DNA of 64,000 nt from Sphingomonas sp. HITSZ_GF (GCF_029543155.1 NZ_JARQXA010000006.1:167646-231645), one strand, 5' to 3'. Shown: positions 8,570 to 17,751, numbered from the stretch's first letter. Made by a program: numbers and translations. Notes: generated by a model from the sequence alone, not told the origin.

Positions 8570-8959
8570 ATGTCGCTTACGATCGGAAAATTGGCGGAGG
8601 CGGGCGGCGTCGGTGTCGAGACGGTGCGCTACTATCAGCGCCGCGGGCTGCTGAGCGAGCCGGCGCGCGGCTATGGTGCCGGCGTGCGTCGCTACGACGA
8701 TGCCGACCTGCGCCGCCTGAAGTTCATCCGCTCGGCCCAGGCGGCGGGCTTCACGCTCGAGCAGATCGCCGAGCTGCTCGAGCTCGACGCGCGCGACGAT
8801 CGCCCCCGTGCCCGCGCACTCGCCCGCGAGCAGATCGGCGTGCTCGACCGCAAGATCGCCGAGCTCACCGCCGCGCGCGATGCGCTCGGCAAGCTGGCGA
8901 TGGAATGCGGCAAGGGCGGCAAGGGGCCGTGCCCGATCCTCGCGGCGTTCGAGGGGTAG
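8570..8959 (+). CDS. MerR-family metal-responsive regulator
   Basis: 129 aa. N-terminal winged helix (GKLAEAGGVGVETVRYYQRRGLL), then a dimerisation helix, then a metal loop with C113-x7-C121 (MECGKGGKGPCPI). In Hg-type MerR a third cysteine (Tn501 C82) completes the site; the aligned position here is Arg79. The C-x7-C spacing is that of CueR. The operator, however, is mer-like. It faces the Grx-MauE/His-Met-rich operon across 41 bp and probably activates it. Inducer (Cu, Hg or other thiophilic ion) is not decided by sequence. Confidence 0.88.
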   Translation: MSLTIGKLAEAGGVGVETVRYYQRRGLLSEPARGYGAGVRRYDDADLRRLKFIRSAQAAGFTLEQIAELLELDARDDRPRARALAREQIGVLDRKIAELTAARDALGKLAMECGKGGKGPCPILAAFEG

Positions 8960-8998
8960 TCCGGATCGATATCGGAACCGGGGAATGCCAAAGCTGCT

Positions 8999-9092
8999 CC
9001 CCGGCGAAGGCCGGGGCCCAGTTGCAATGTCGTTCGAGAGGTTGGACCGCCTAACCAAATACGTCGAGACTGGGCCCCGGCCTTCGCCGGGG
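8999..9092. repeat. Palindromic element, family B, copy 1 (long-armed)
   Basis: Two ~24-bp arms, TCCCCGGCGAAGGCCGGGGC and its complement, separated by about 46 bp. It lies between converging merR and the OmpA-like gene and may act as a two-way terminator. Confidence 0.85.
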
Positions 9093-9114
9093 AACCGAAA
9101 TCTCCGTCGGTGGC

Positions 9115-9522
9115 TCAGCCCCCGATCAGGTCGATCTCCACGCGCCGGTTCATCGGCTCGCGCACATCGTCCCTGGTCGGCACCGCGGGTTTGGCTTCGC
9201 CATAGGCGATCACGGTGATCCGCGCTTCCAGCACGCCGTGGTCGCTCAGATAGCGCGCCACCGATGCCGCCATGCGCTGGCTCTTGGCGATGTTGTACTC
9301 CGTCGTGCCCGTGCGGTCGGTATGGCCCGAAAGCCGGGCCTGCATCTCGGGATGGGCGAGCATCGTCCGCACGATATAGTCGAGCGCCGGTGCCGCCTCG
9401 GGCGCGACCTCCACCGAATCGAGGCCGAAATAGACGGTCGAACGGCGCTGCACCTCCTGCGCCGGCGCCGCCATGATCAGGGCCGGGGCGATCAGCGCGG
9501 GGAGGAGCAGCCCGGCGAGCAT
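9115..9522 (-). CDS. OmpA-like C-terminal domain protein
   Basis: 135 aa. Signal peptide at 1-21 (hydrophobic, ends AAPAQ), then directly an OmpA/Pal-type peptidoglycan-binding domain: VYFGLDSVEVAPEA, LSGHTDRTGTTEYN, LSQRMAASVARYL-like helix, and NRRVEIDL at the end. No barrel precedes it, so it is a small periplasmic peptidoglycan-associated protein. Its ATG overlaps the ychF stop (TGATG), so it is translated together with ychF. Confidence 0.88.
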   Translation of the reverse strand: MLAGLLLPALIAPALIMAAPAQEVQRRSTVYFGLDSVEVAPEAAPALDYIVRTMLAHPEMQARLSGHTDRTGTTEYNIAKSQRMAASVARYLSDHGVLEARITVIAYGEAKPAVPTRDDVREPMNRRVEIDLIGG

Positions 9523-10619
9523 CAGCTGTGCAGGAAGTGCATCACGTCGCCGTCCTTGACGACATAGGCCTTGCCTTCGGCGCGCAGCTTGCCCGCGTCG
9601 CGCGCGCCGGCCTCGCCCTTGAACTGGACATAGTCGTCGTACGCGATCGTCTCGGCGCGGATGAAGCCCTTCTCGAAGTCGCTGTGGATCACGCCGGCAG
9701 CGTTGGGCGCGGTGGCGCCTTCGTCCACCGTCCAGGCGCGCGCTTCCTTGGGGCCGACGGTGAAGAAGGTCAGCAGGTGGAGCAGCTTGTAGCCGGCGGT
9801 GATCACGCGGGCGAGGCCGGTCTCCTCCAGCCCCAGCTCGCTCAGGAACTCGCCGCGGTCCTCCTGCGGCATCGTCGCGATCTCGGCCTCGATCGCGGCG
9901 GAGACCACCACGGCCTCGGCGCCCTCGGCCTTGGCCTTTTCGAACACGCGCGCCGAGAAGGCGTTGCCGTTCGCCGCATCTTCCTCATTGACGTTGCAGA
10001 CGTAGAGGACGGGCTTGGACGTGATCAGCTGCGCCTGCTTGAACACGCGCGCCTCGTCGGCATCCTTCGGCTCGGTCAGCCGGGCGGGCTTGCCGTCGCG
10101 CAGCAGGTCGAGCGCCTGGCCGAGCACGCTGGCGGCCACCTTCGATTCCTTGTCGCCCTGCGCGGCCTTCTTCTGGAGGTTGGGCACGCGCTTCTCGAGG
10201 CTCTCCAGGTCGGAGAGCATCAGCTCGGTTTCCACCGTCTCCGCATCGGCGATCGGATCGACCTTGTTGTCGACATGCTGGATGTCGTCATTCTCGAAGC
10301 AGCGCAGCACATGGACGATCGCGTCCACCTCGCGGATGTTGCCCAGGAACTGGTTGCCCAGCCCTTCGCCCTTGCTGGCGCCGCGCACCAGCCCAGCGAT
10401 GTCGACGAAGCCGAGCTGCGTCTCGATGATCTTCTGCGAGCCGGCGATCTCGGCCAGCTTGTCCAGTCGCGCATCGGGCACCGCGACGTTGCCGACGTTC
10501 GGCTCGATCGTGCAGAACGGATAGTTCGCCGCCTGGGCCGCCGCCGTTTCGGTCAGTGCGTTGAAGAGCGTGGACTTGCCGACGTTCGGAAGGCCGACGA
10601 TGCCGCAGCGGAAACCCAT
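9522..10619 (-). CDS. ychF: Redox-regulated ATPase/GTPase YchF (Obg family)
   Basis: 365 aa from ATG 10619, the usual YchF length; open frame upstream is not conserved-looking. P-loop GLPNVGKST (residues 9-17), switch DIAGLVRGASKGEGLGNQFL, NVNEED in place of the NKxD motif (explains the ATP preference), and a C-terminal TGS domain (about 280-365). A cytosolic ribosome-associated nucleotidase linked to stress response. It forms a leftward pair with the OmpA-like gene. Confidence 0.96.
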   Translation of the reverse strand: MGFRCGIVGLPNVGKSTLFNALTETAAAQAANYPFCTIEPNVGNVAVPDARLDKLAEIAGSQKIIETQLGFVDIAGLVRGASKGEGLGNQFLGNIREVDAIVHVLRCFENDDIQHVDNKVDPIADAETVETELMLSDLESLEKRVPNLQKKAAQGDKESKVAASVLGQALDLLRDGKPARLTEPKDADEARVFKQAQLITSKPVLYVCNVNEEDAANGNAFSARVFEKAKAEGAEAVVVSAAIEAEIATMPQEDRGEFLSELGLEETGLARVITAGYKLLHLLTFFTVGPKEARAWTVDEGATAPNAAGVIHSDFEKGFIRAETIAYDDYVQFKGEAGARDAGKLRAEGKAYVVKDGDVMHFLHS

Positions 10620-10896
10620 GTGAAAACTGCCTGTGCCAAATGGTTCTGGAAAAGGCGCCCGATAGAGGCAAAGTGCCGGCATTGCCAGCATGGGTTGCGG
10701 GAAGCTTGGATCGGTTCCGTCTCCGTCCTGGCCAAGGACGAAACGTTGCGATGCTTCGCTTCGACCACTAAGGCCCTCAAAGCGCCGCATTGGGCCAAGA
10801 TCAACTTGGTCTCACGCGGCTTGACTGGGGGCCGTTCATCTGGGGTACAGGGGCGGCAGGCCCTTTCGGTGCCCGCGTGTTTTTGAGGAGCAGGGA

Positions 10897-11925
10897 ATGA
10901 TTCGCCGTCACATGTTCATGAGCGCGCTCGCCGCGACGTTCGCCCTGTCGGGCTGCGGTGGCGGAGACGACGATTCCGCGACCGCCACGCCGACCGCGAC
11001 GCCGACGCCGACGCCGACCGCGTCGCCGACCTACGCTTCGCTGCCGCTCACCGCGGCGACCGAGTTCTACACTTTCAACGCCACCACCAGCTACACCGGC
11101 GATCCGGCGACCAGCGCCGTCACCCTCGGCGCCGCCAGCACCGAGACGCTGTCGACTCGCGTGAAGCTCGCCACCGATACGGCGATCGCCACCGGCACCT
11201 ATGTGATGGACGAGAGCACCGAGGAGTCGCGCTTCTGCGTGCCGACCGGCCAGACCTGCACCTCGACGCTCGTCGCCAATGCGATCCCGGCGAACCAGGA
11301 GTTCATCTTCCGCACCGACGATACGACCACCGCGGGCAAGTTCGCCCAGGCCGAGTTCCTCAACAACGTCGTCACCGCGGTTTCGAGCACCGGCGTCGGG
11401 CCGACCAGCAACACCGCGCTGGCGCTCAGCCGCGTCAGCTATGCCAATTGGTGGCGCGGCGATTCGACCGCGGGCCAGAAGCGCCTGACCTACACCACCT
11501 GGGGCTATGCGACGACCTATGCCGACATGCCGACCACCGGCACCGTCGCCTACAGCACGCTCACGGTCACCGGTCGCCTGGTCAGCACCGTCGGCACCAC
11601 CACCACGATCAACAAGGTAATCGGCACGGTGACGATGAGCGTCAACTTCGCCACCGGCCAGGTCGATTCGGTCCTGACGCTGTCGACCATCCCGGCGGGC
11701 GGCGGCGCTGCGGTTGCCTATGGCACCTTCGGCGTCACCGGCGCGATCCCGGTCGGCCAGAACCAGTGGACCGGCAGCTTCACCACCGGCAGCCCGCTCT
11801 CGGGCACGCTGGTCGGCGGCTTCTTCGGCTCGCAGGGCGAGCAGGTCGGCACCGTCTTCTCGGCCTCGGGCACCTTCGGCGGCGCCCAGCAGCGCCTGAT
11901 CGGCGTGATCGTCGGCAAGAAGTAA
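10897..11925 (+). CDS. Thr/Ser/Gly-rich lipoprotein of unknown function
   Basis: 342 aa. Lipobox LSGC (lipidated Cys20), then a Thr-Pro linker (about 29-43), then a beta-rich domain dominated by Thr, Ser, Gly and Val and ending QQRLIGVIVGKK. Only two further cysteines (FCVPTGQTC, a likely disulfide). The repeated TG/SG strands with a GGFFGSQGEQVGTVFSASGTF segment resemble the C-terminal barrel of transferrin-binding-protein-B-like lipoproteins, but this is a pattern impression only. Ends at a clear terminator. Confidence 0.7.
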   Translation: MIRRHMFMSALAATFALSGCGGGDDDSATATPTATPTPTPTASPTYASLPLTAATEFYTFNATTSYTGDPATSAVTLGAASTETLSTRVKLATDTAIATGTYVMDESTEESRFCVPTGQTCTSTLVANAIPANQEFIFRTDDTTTAGKFAQAEFLNNVVTAVSSTGVGPTSNTALALSRVSYANWWRGDSTAGQKRLTYTTWGYATTYADMPTTGTVAYSTLTVTGRLVSTVGTTTTINKVIGTVTMSVNFATGQVDSVLTLSTIPAGGGAAVAYGTFGVTGAIPVGQNQWTGSFTTGSPLSGTLVGGFFGSQGEQVGTVFSASGTFGGAQQRLIGVIVGKK

Positions 11926-11951
11926 GCGCCAGCGCTTCGCAAATACGAGAA

Positions 11952-11980
11952 GGGGCTCCGGTTCGCCGGGGCCCTTTTTC
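11952..11980 (+). terminator. Intrinsic terminator after the lipoprotein gene
   Basis: Stem GGGCTCCGG / CCGGGGCCC (one G-T pair) with a TTCG tetraloop, followed by TTTTTC. It comes 27 bp after the stop. Confidence 0.85.
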
Positions 11981-12163
11981 TTTGCCTCGGGCAGATCTCG
12001 CGCCGGTCTCCTGTGAATTCAGCAATGGGACACTGGCCGAAATTCGGTCAGCCAATTGCCGATTGTCGCGACTGCCGGCGATTTTGTCCCGATCGCCCCC
12101 TATTTTTCGCGCAATCCCGCCCGGTATCCCCGCCCGACATCAAAGGTGCGGAGAAGGACGAGC

Positions 12164-14281
12164 ATGCGCAGGTTCGGGGCGGGGACGAAGGTTAAGTTGC
12201 TGAGCACGGTCCTGCTCGCCGCCCTCGGAGGGTGCGGCGGCGGCAGTGGCGGGGGCGACAGCGGCGGCGTGGTCAGCGTGCCCGCGCCGGCGCCGACCCC
12301 TACGCCGGTGCCGACTCCCACGCCCAGCTCGACTCCCACGCCCGCGCCCACCGGTGCCACGATCCAGCCGCTCGGCACGCCGCGGATCATCGTGTCGGAC
12401 GGGCCGACGATCACCAACCTCAAGAACCAGCTCAGCGCCAACGCGCCCGCCGCCACGCGCTTCAAGCAGTCGGTCGATCTCCAGGTCGCCAACAGCAATA
12501 TCTACGGCATGGAAGCCTGGCACGTCGCGCTGATGGGCCAGGTCACCGGCCAGGCGAACTACTGCACCTATGCCGTCGCCAAGACCGATGCCTATGTCGC
12601 CAGCGAGGAAGCGCTGATCGCGGCCAACAAGACGCCGGTCGTCGCCGGCGACAGCTATCTCGAGGTCGGCGGCTATGTCGGCAACCTCGCCATGGTCTAT
12701 GACTGGTGCCGCGGCAGCATGACCGCCGCGCAGCGCACGCGCTGGAAGGATTTCGGCAACCAGGCGGTGTGGAACGTCTGGAACCCCGCCCAGGCCAAAT
12801 GGGGCGGGCGCACCGTGCCCTGGTCGGGCTGGTCGGTCGATAATCCGAGCAACAATTACTATTACTCGTTCCTCAAGGCGACGATGCTGCTCGGCCTCGC
12901 CACCTACGGCGAGAACGACATGGCGGGCGGCTGGCTCACCCAGTTCCGCACCACCAAGATCGAGAACCAGCTGCTGCCGGTGTTCAACGCCGACCTCACC
13001 GGCGGCGGCTCGCGCGAGGGCACCGGCTACGGCGTGGCGATGCGCGACCTGTTCCAGCTCTATGACTGGTGGGAACGCTCGACCGGCGAGAACCTCGCCG
13101 GCCGCACCCCGCACACGCTCGCCTCGCTGCCCTGGATGGTCCACGCGATCGTCCCCACGCTCGATCGGATCACGCCCACCGGCGACCATGCCCGCGATTC
13201 GAAGGCTTTGCTGTTCGACTATCACCGCGACTATCTGCAGAAGCTGGCGACGCTCTATCCCGACGAGCGCATCTCGGGCGTGGTCAAGACGCTGCTCGGC
13301 CAGTCCTCGGTCAAGGAGATGAGCCAGCATTTCATGCGCTATTCGGACTATCTCTACGGCCTGGTCGCGATCACCCCGCGCCCGCTGACCGAGCTGTCCA
13401 CCGCCTATTGGGGCTCGGGCACCGGCAGCTTCTCGATGCGCACCGACTGGACCACCAGCGCCGCCTACGCCAACTTCATCTGCGGCCCCTATACCGAGAG
13501 CCACGCGCATCAGGATCGCGGCAGCTTCGTCCTCTTCAAGGGCAACTGGCTGGCCTATGACGCCAATATCGACAGCCATTCGGGCCTGTCGCAGGACCAG
13601 AAATACCACAACACCGCGCGCTTCGAGACGAGCGGCGGCACCGCGATCGGCCAGGCGTTCAACGCCAGCTGCGCCATGGCCGCGCTCGCCAACACCGCCA
13701 ACTGGGCCTATGCGCTCGCCGACCTCACCCCGATGTACAAGAGCGGCGTGACCAAGTCGGAGCGCGAGTTCGTCTTCGTCAAGCCGGCGACCTTCGTCGT
13801 CTATGACCGCGCCCGCACCACCGATGCCAATGCGCGGCGGATCTTCACGATGAACTTCCCCAAGGCGCCGACGATCGCGGGCAACCTGACCAGCCTCGTC
13901 ATCGGCGCGAGCCGCTTCGACATGCTGCGCATCGTCCCCGCTACCGGCACGCCGACGACGACCCTGTGGAAGAGCGCCAACGCCACCGATTTCGCGACCA
14001 GCACCGCGGCGCGCGTCGACCTTGCGGAAGCGGGGGCGGGCGGCAGCTCGGAATTCCTCCACGTCATCGGGCTCGACGGCGCCGTGGCGCAGGCGGTCGC
14101 CGCGAACGCCGCGGGCCAGACCGGCACCGCGATCACCCTGGCGGACGGCCGCGTGGTGACGCTGCGCTTCAACCAGAACAGCCGCGGCGGCACGATCGAG
14201 ATCAAGTCCGCCGGCGGCGCCGTCCTCGAATCGCGGGCGCTGCCGACGGGTGTGGAGGCGCCGCCGATCTACGCGAACTGA
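12164..14281 (+). CDS. Heparinase II/III-like polysaccharide lyase, lipoprotein
   Basis: 705 aa from ATG 12164, chosen for the strong GAGAAGGA Shine-Dalgarno 7 bases upstream. Lipobox LGGC, a long Pro/Thr/Ser linker, then an alpha/alpha-toroid (about 80-420; NPSNNYYYSFLKA, GGGSREGTGYG) and a beta-sandwich of the heparinase II/III type (about 430-705). SHAHQDRGSF contains the catalytic-region His; YHNTARFETSG follows. The family eliminates uronate-containing polysaccharides at the surface or periplasm. No transporter or regulator sits beside it. Substrate unknown. Confidence 0.82.
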   Translation: MRRFGAGTKVKLLSTVLLAALGGCGGGSGGGDSGGVVSVPAPAPTPTPVPTPTPSSTPTPAPTGATIQPLGTPRIIVSDGPTITNLKNQLSANAPAATRFKQSVDLQVANSNIYGMEAWHVALMGQVTGQANYCTYAVAKTDAYVASEEALIAANKTPVVAGDSYLEVGGYVGNLAMVYDWCRGSMTAAQRTRWKDFGNQAVWNVWNPAQAKWGGRTVPWSGWSVDNPSNNYYYSFLKATMLLGLATYGENDMAGGWLTQFRTTKIENQLLPVFNADLTGGGSREGTGYGVAMRDLFQLYDWWERSTGENLAGRTPHTLASLPWMVHAIVPTLDRITPTGDHARDSKALLFDYHRDYLQKLATLYPDERISGVVKTLLGQSSVKEMSQHFMRYSDYLYGLVAITPRPLTELSTAYWGSGTGSFSMRTDWTTSAAYANFICGPYTESHAHQDRGSFVLFKGNWLAYDANIDSHSGLSQDQKYHNTARFETSGGTAIGQAFNASCAMAALANTANWAYALADLTPMYKSGVTKSEREFVFVKPATFVVYDRARTTDANARRIFTMNFPKAPTIAGNLTSLVIGASRFDMLRIVPATGTPTTTLWKSANATDFATSTAARVDLAEAGAGGSSEFLHVIGLDGAVAQAVAANAAGQTGTAITLADGRVVTLRFNQNSRGGTIEIKSAGGAVLESRALPTGVEAPPIYAN

Positions 14282-14292
14282 GAGCGCCTCCG

Positions 14293-14314
14293 GGGCCCGG
14301 TTCGCCGGGCCCTT
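14293..14314 (+). terminator. Hairpin after the lyase gene, probable terminator
   Basis: Perfect GGGCCCGG-TTCG-CCGGGCCC stem-loop 11 bp after the stop, followed only by a weak T tract (TT...CTTTT). Termination strength is uncertain. Confidence 0.6.
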
Positions 14315-14384
14315 GGAACCTTTTCGCAGGCATAGGGCTTTAACTCCTCCAGGGCGTCGCGCATCGGCGCGCCAAGGGGGGTTG

Positions 14385-16184
14385 ATGACCATGCCGCATC
14401 GCGGCCCGCAACTGGTGTCGCTGCAAGCTGCCTCCGCCATCCATGGGCGGGAGGAGTGCGATATCGATCTGCTCCACCGCATCAGCGTCGCGCTGATCGG
14501 CGAGCAGGACCGCTTCGAGCTGTATGACAAGATCGTCGAAGCGGCGGTGACGATCACCGGGTCGCAGTTCGGCACGATGCAGCTGCTCTGCCCGGTCAAC
14601 GATCCTTCGGGCCATGGCGGCGAGCTCCAGCTCCTCGCGCATCGCGGCCTTTCGCCCGAAGCCGTGGGCTTCTGGCAATGGGTCAGCCCGCGCGCCTATA
14701 GCAGCTGCACATTGGCGCTGAAGCTTGGCCAGCGCGCGATCGTCCCCGATTTCGAGCAGTGGGACGATATTGCCGGCACGGCCGATCTCGATGCCTTTCG
14801 CGATGCCGGCATCCGTTCGGCACAGACGACTCCGCTGCTTTCCCGCTCGGGCAAGCTGCTCGGCATGATCTCGACCCATTGGGACCGGCCGCATCACCCC
14901 TCTGACCGCGACCTGCGCCTGCTCGACATCGTCGCCCGCCAGGCGGCCGATCTGCTCGAGCGCACGATCGCCGAAGAGGCGCTGCGCCAGCTCAACGAGA
15001 CGCTGGAAGTCCGGGTCGAGGAGCGTTCGCGCGAGCTGATGGCGTCGGAAGAGCAGATCCGCCAGTTGCAGAAGATGGAGGCGATCGGCCAGCTGACCGG
15101 CGGGGTCGCGCACGACTTCAACAACCTGCTGACCATCATCCGCTCTTCGGCCGAGCTGCTGGCGCGCCGCGAGCTGCCGCGGCCCAAGCAGAGGAAATAT
15201 ATCGATGCGATCGCGGAAACCGCTGATCGCGCCGCCAAGCTGACCAGCCAGCTCCTCGCCTTTGCCCGCCGCCAGGCGCTGCGGCCCGAAGTGTTCAATG
15301 CCGCGGCGAAGGTCGAAAGCGTCGCGGACATGCTGCGCACCGTGGTCGGCGCGCGCATCGCGCTCGTCGTCGATCCGATCTGCGGGGCCAGCTTCGTCGA
15401 AGTGGACGCGAGCCAGTTCGAGACCGCGCTGATCAACATGGCGGTCAATGCCCGCGACGCGATGAGCGGCGAAGGGCGCATCACCATTGCGATCGAGGCG
15501 GCCGGCGCCGTCCCCGCGCGGCGCGGCCATGCCGCCGCCCGGGGCGACTTCGTCAAGATATCGGTGAGCGACACCGGCTCGGGCATGCCCGCCGAGCAGC
15601 TCGAGCATATCTTCGAGCCCTTCTTCACCACCAAGGAAGTCGGCAAGGGCACCGGGCTCGGCCTCAGCCAGGTCTATGGCTTCACCAAGCAGTCCGGCGG
15701 CGAGATCGACGTGGAGAGCCGGGTGGGCGAGGGCACGACCTTCAGCCTCTATCTCCCCCGCACCGCCGCGCCCGATGCGTCGGCGACCGTCGCTTCGCCC
15801 GAGACGGTCGTTGCCACCGAGGCGAGCATCCTGATCGTCGAGGACAATGACCAGGTCGGCGAGTTCGCCGCGCAGCTGCTCGGCGATCTCGGTTTCACCA
15901 CGCGCCGCGCCGCCAATGCGCGCGAGGCGATCGCGGTGCTGGAGCGCGAGCATGCCGATATCGACATCGTCTTCTCCGATGTGATCATGCCGGGCATCGA
16001 CGGAGTCGAGCTCGGCCGGCAGATCCGCGCGCGCTGGCCCGATCTCGCCGTGGTGCTCACCAGTGGCTACAGCCATGTGCTCGCCGACGACACGCGCCAC
16101 GGCTTCGCCCTGCTGCACAAGCCCTATTCGGTCGACGAGCTTTCCCGCATGCTGCGCGATACCCGCCGCGTCGCACGGCATTGA
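14385..16184 (+). CDS. Hybrid histidine kinase (GAF-HisKA-HATPase-REC)
   Basis: 599 aa from ATG 14385, behind AAGGGGGG (ATG 14391 also possible). GAF sensor about 30-195; a short coiled coil; HisKA with H-box GGVAHDFNNLL (H243); HATPase with NMAVNARDAM, DTGSGMP and KGTGLGLSQV; C-terminal receiver (about 480-595) with phosphoacceptor D532 (FSDVIMPG) and LHKPYS. No membrane segment, so cytosolic. The receiver is attached and no response regulator gene is adjacent, so output goes by phosphorelay or an unlinked partner. Confidence 0.93.
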   Translation: MTMPHRGPQLVSLQAASAIHGREECDIDLLHRISVALIGEQDRFELYDKIVEAAVTITGSQFGTMQLLCPVNDPSGHGGELQLLAHRGLSPEAVGFWQWVSPRAYSSCTLALKLGQRAIVPDFEQWDDIAGTADLDAFRDAGIRSAQTTPLLSRSGKLLGMISTHWDRPHHPSDRDLRLLDIVARQAADLLERTIAEEALRQLNETLEVRVEERSRELMASEEQIRQLQKMEAIGQLTGGVAHDFNNLLTIIRSSAELLARRELPRPKQRKYIDAIAETADRAAKLTSQLLAFARRQALRPEVFNAAAKVESVADMLRTVVGARIALVVDPICGASFVEVDASQFETALINMAVNARDAMSGEGRITIAIEAAGAVPARRGHAAARGDFVKISVSDTGSGMPAEQLEHIFEPFFTTKEVGKGTGLGLSQVYGFTKQSGGEIDVESRVGEGTTFSLYLPRTAAPDASATVASPETVVATEASILIVEDNDQVGEFAAQLLGDLGFTTRRAANAREAIAVLEREHADIDIVFSDVIMPGIDGVELGRQIRARWPDLAVVLTSGYSHVLADDTRHGFALLHKPYSVDELSRMLRDTRRVARH

Positions 16185-16199
16185 CCGGCCTCGATCCGC

Positions 16200-16769
16200 T
16201 CAATCCTGCAGCCGCAGCGCCACGTCGCTCATGAACCGCGCGTCGTCCCCCGCGGCCAGCCAGGGCGCCTCGGCGGCGATCGCGCCCAGCATGTCGGCCA
16301 GCGGGTCCAGCTCGCTCTTGGCGTAGTTGCCCAGCACATAGCCGTGCACCCGGTCCTTGTGCCCGGGGTGGCCGATGCCGATCCGCACGCGGCGGAAGTC
16401 CGGCCCCAGATGCTTGTCGGTCGAGCGCAGGCCGTTGTGCCCCGCCGTGCCGCCGCCGCGCTTCACCTTCACCTTCATCGGCACCAGGTCGAGCTCGTCG
16501 TGGAACAGCGTCACGTCCTCGGGCGCCAGCTTGTAGAAGTCCATCGCCGCGCGCACCGATCGGCCGCTCTCGTTCATGAACGTGCCCGGCTTGAGCAGGA
16601 TCACCTTCTCGGTGCCGATCCGCCCTTCGCGCGTCCAGCCCTGGAACTGCTTCTTCTCGGGCGTGAAGCCATAGGTCTCGGCAATGGCGTCCACCGCCAT
16701 GAAGCCCACATTGTGCCGGTGCATCGCATATTGCGGGCCCGGATTGCCCAGGCCGACCCAGAGCTGCAT
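16200..16769 (-). CDS. pth: Peptidyl-tRNA hydrolase
   Basis: 189 aa from ATG 16769, with CAGGA 6 bases before it. Cleaves peptidyl-tRNA released from stalled ribosomes. Visible motifs: VGLGNPGPQY at 5-14, the catalytic histidine H19 in RHNVGF, KPGTFMNESG, FHDELDL (catalytic Asp) and GGGTAGHNGLRS. Follows rplY with a hairpin between; rplY-pth is a common alphaproteobacterial pair. Confidence 0.96.
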   Translation of the reverse strand: MQLWVGLGNPGPQYAMHRHNVGFMAVDAIAETYGFTPEKKQFQGWTREGRIGTEKVILLKPGTFMNESGRSVRAAMDFYKLAPEDVTLFHDELDLVPMKVKVKRGGGTAGHNGLRSTDKHLGPDFRRVRIGIGHPGHKDRVHGYVLGNYAKSELDPLADMLGAIAAEAPWLAAGDDARFMSDVALRLQD

Positions 16770-16788
16770 CGCATTTCCTGCCAAAACG

Positions 16789-16827
16789 AAAATCGCCTCC
16801 GCACCTAGGGCGCGGAGGCGATTTTTT
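16789..16827. terminator. Two-sided hairpin between rplY and pth
   Basis: AATCGCCTCCGC pairs with GCGGAGGCGATT around an 8-9 base loop, with A-run on the left and T-run on the right, so it can terminate in either direction. Lying inside the rplY-pth pair, it may attenuate pth transcription. Confidence 0.85.
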
Positions 16828-16851
16828 GAACCGTGAAGTTCGAGGCGGCGA

Positions 16852-17490
16852 TTACTCGCCGGCTTCCTCGCCCTCGCCCTCGGCTGCCTCGCCGGCGGCC
16901 TCGGTCTGGGTCGTGTCGCCTTCGCTCGACTTGAGCGCCGACGGCGCCACGATCGTCGCGACGGTGAAGTCGCGGTCGGTGATCGCCGAGGTCGCGCCCT
17001 TCGGCAGGGTCACTGCCGAGATGTGCAGCGAATCGCCGACTTCGAGGCCCTTGAGCGAGATGGTGATCTCGCTGGGGATCTCGGCGGCGTCGACCACCAG
17101 GTCGAGCTCGTGACGGACGATGTTGAGGACGCCGCCGCGCTTGATGCCGGGGGCCAGCTCTTCATCGGTGAAGACGATCGGCACGTTCACGTGCACGGTG
17201 GCGTGCTCGCTGATGCGCAGGAAGTCGGCATGGACCGGGCGGTCGGTGACGGGGTCGAAAGCCACGTCCTTGGGCAGGGTGCGCTCACCATCGATCATGA
17301 CGACCGAGTTGAAGAAGTGCCCGGTCATCAGCAGACGATAGAGCTCGCGCTCCTCGACGTGGATGCTCTTCGGATCCTGCTTGTTGCCGTAGATCACGGC
17401 GGGGACGCGGCCATTACGACGAAGCTCGCGGGAGGCTCCCTTGCCAACCTGCTCGCGCGTCTCGGCCGACAGCGTAAGCGTATCGCTCAT
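16852..17490 (-). CDS. rplY: 50S ribosomal protein L25/general stress protein Ctc
   Basis: 212 aa from ATG 17490, the long Ctc-type form with a C-terminal TL5-like domain (the E. coli form is about 94 aa). N-terminal 5S-rRNA-binding domain ([15 protein letters not shown]) then [16 protein letters not shown] and a beta-rich second domain; the tail is an acidic [16 protein letters not shown]. Binds 5S rRNA in the large subunit. Upstream of pth. Confidence 0.95.
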   Translation of the reverse strand: MSDTLTLSAETREQVGKGASRELRRNGRVPAVIYGNKQDPKSIHVEERELYRLLMTGHFFNSVVMIDGERTLPKDVAFDPVTDRPVHADFLRISEHATVHVNVPIVFTDEELAPGIKRGGVLNIVRHELDLVVDAAEIPSEITISLKGLEVGDSLHISAVTLPKGATSAITDRDFTVATIVAPSALKSSEGDTTQTEAAGEAAEGEGEEAGE

Positions 17491-17602
17491 GTGTCGTTCC
17501 AATCAGCTAAAGTTAGTTCGATCCGGCCAGGCCTCCAGGGATGACCCTGGCACGGAAGGCGCGCGCATAGCGGAGGGGGCGGGGGAAAGCAAGCCAATCA
17601 AA

Positions 17603-17732
17603 TCCTCCCCCGGAGGGGGAGGGGCATCGCTCCAGCCGTCATCCCCGCGAAGGCGGGGATCCATTGACGCTGCCGTAGCGATTTATCACCAGCAACTGCG
17701 AATAATGGATTCCCGCCTTCGCGGGAATGACG
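17603..17732. repeat. Composite palindromic element: half family A plus family B copy 2
   Basis: A lone family-A arm (TCCTCCCCCGGAGGGGGAGG, 17603-17622) is followed by a complete family-B element (17637-17732; CGTCATCCCCGCGAAGGCGG ... CCGCCTTCGCGGGAATGACG). Suggests one element landed in another. It lies between the start of rplY and the end of the AHSA1 gene. Confidence 0.8.
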
Positions 17733-17751
17733 ACTTGGTATTCCCTGAAGC

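Noticed and set aside
12041..12060. A fourth uronate operator before the heparinase-like lyase
   Set aside because: GGTCAGCCAAT lacks one base of the core and has no promoter of the same design; kept only as a weak remark.
12140..14599. An 819-codon open frame antisense to the heparinase-like lyase
   Set aside because: Same codon-mirror effect; low-complexity Arg/Gly/Ala-rich product.
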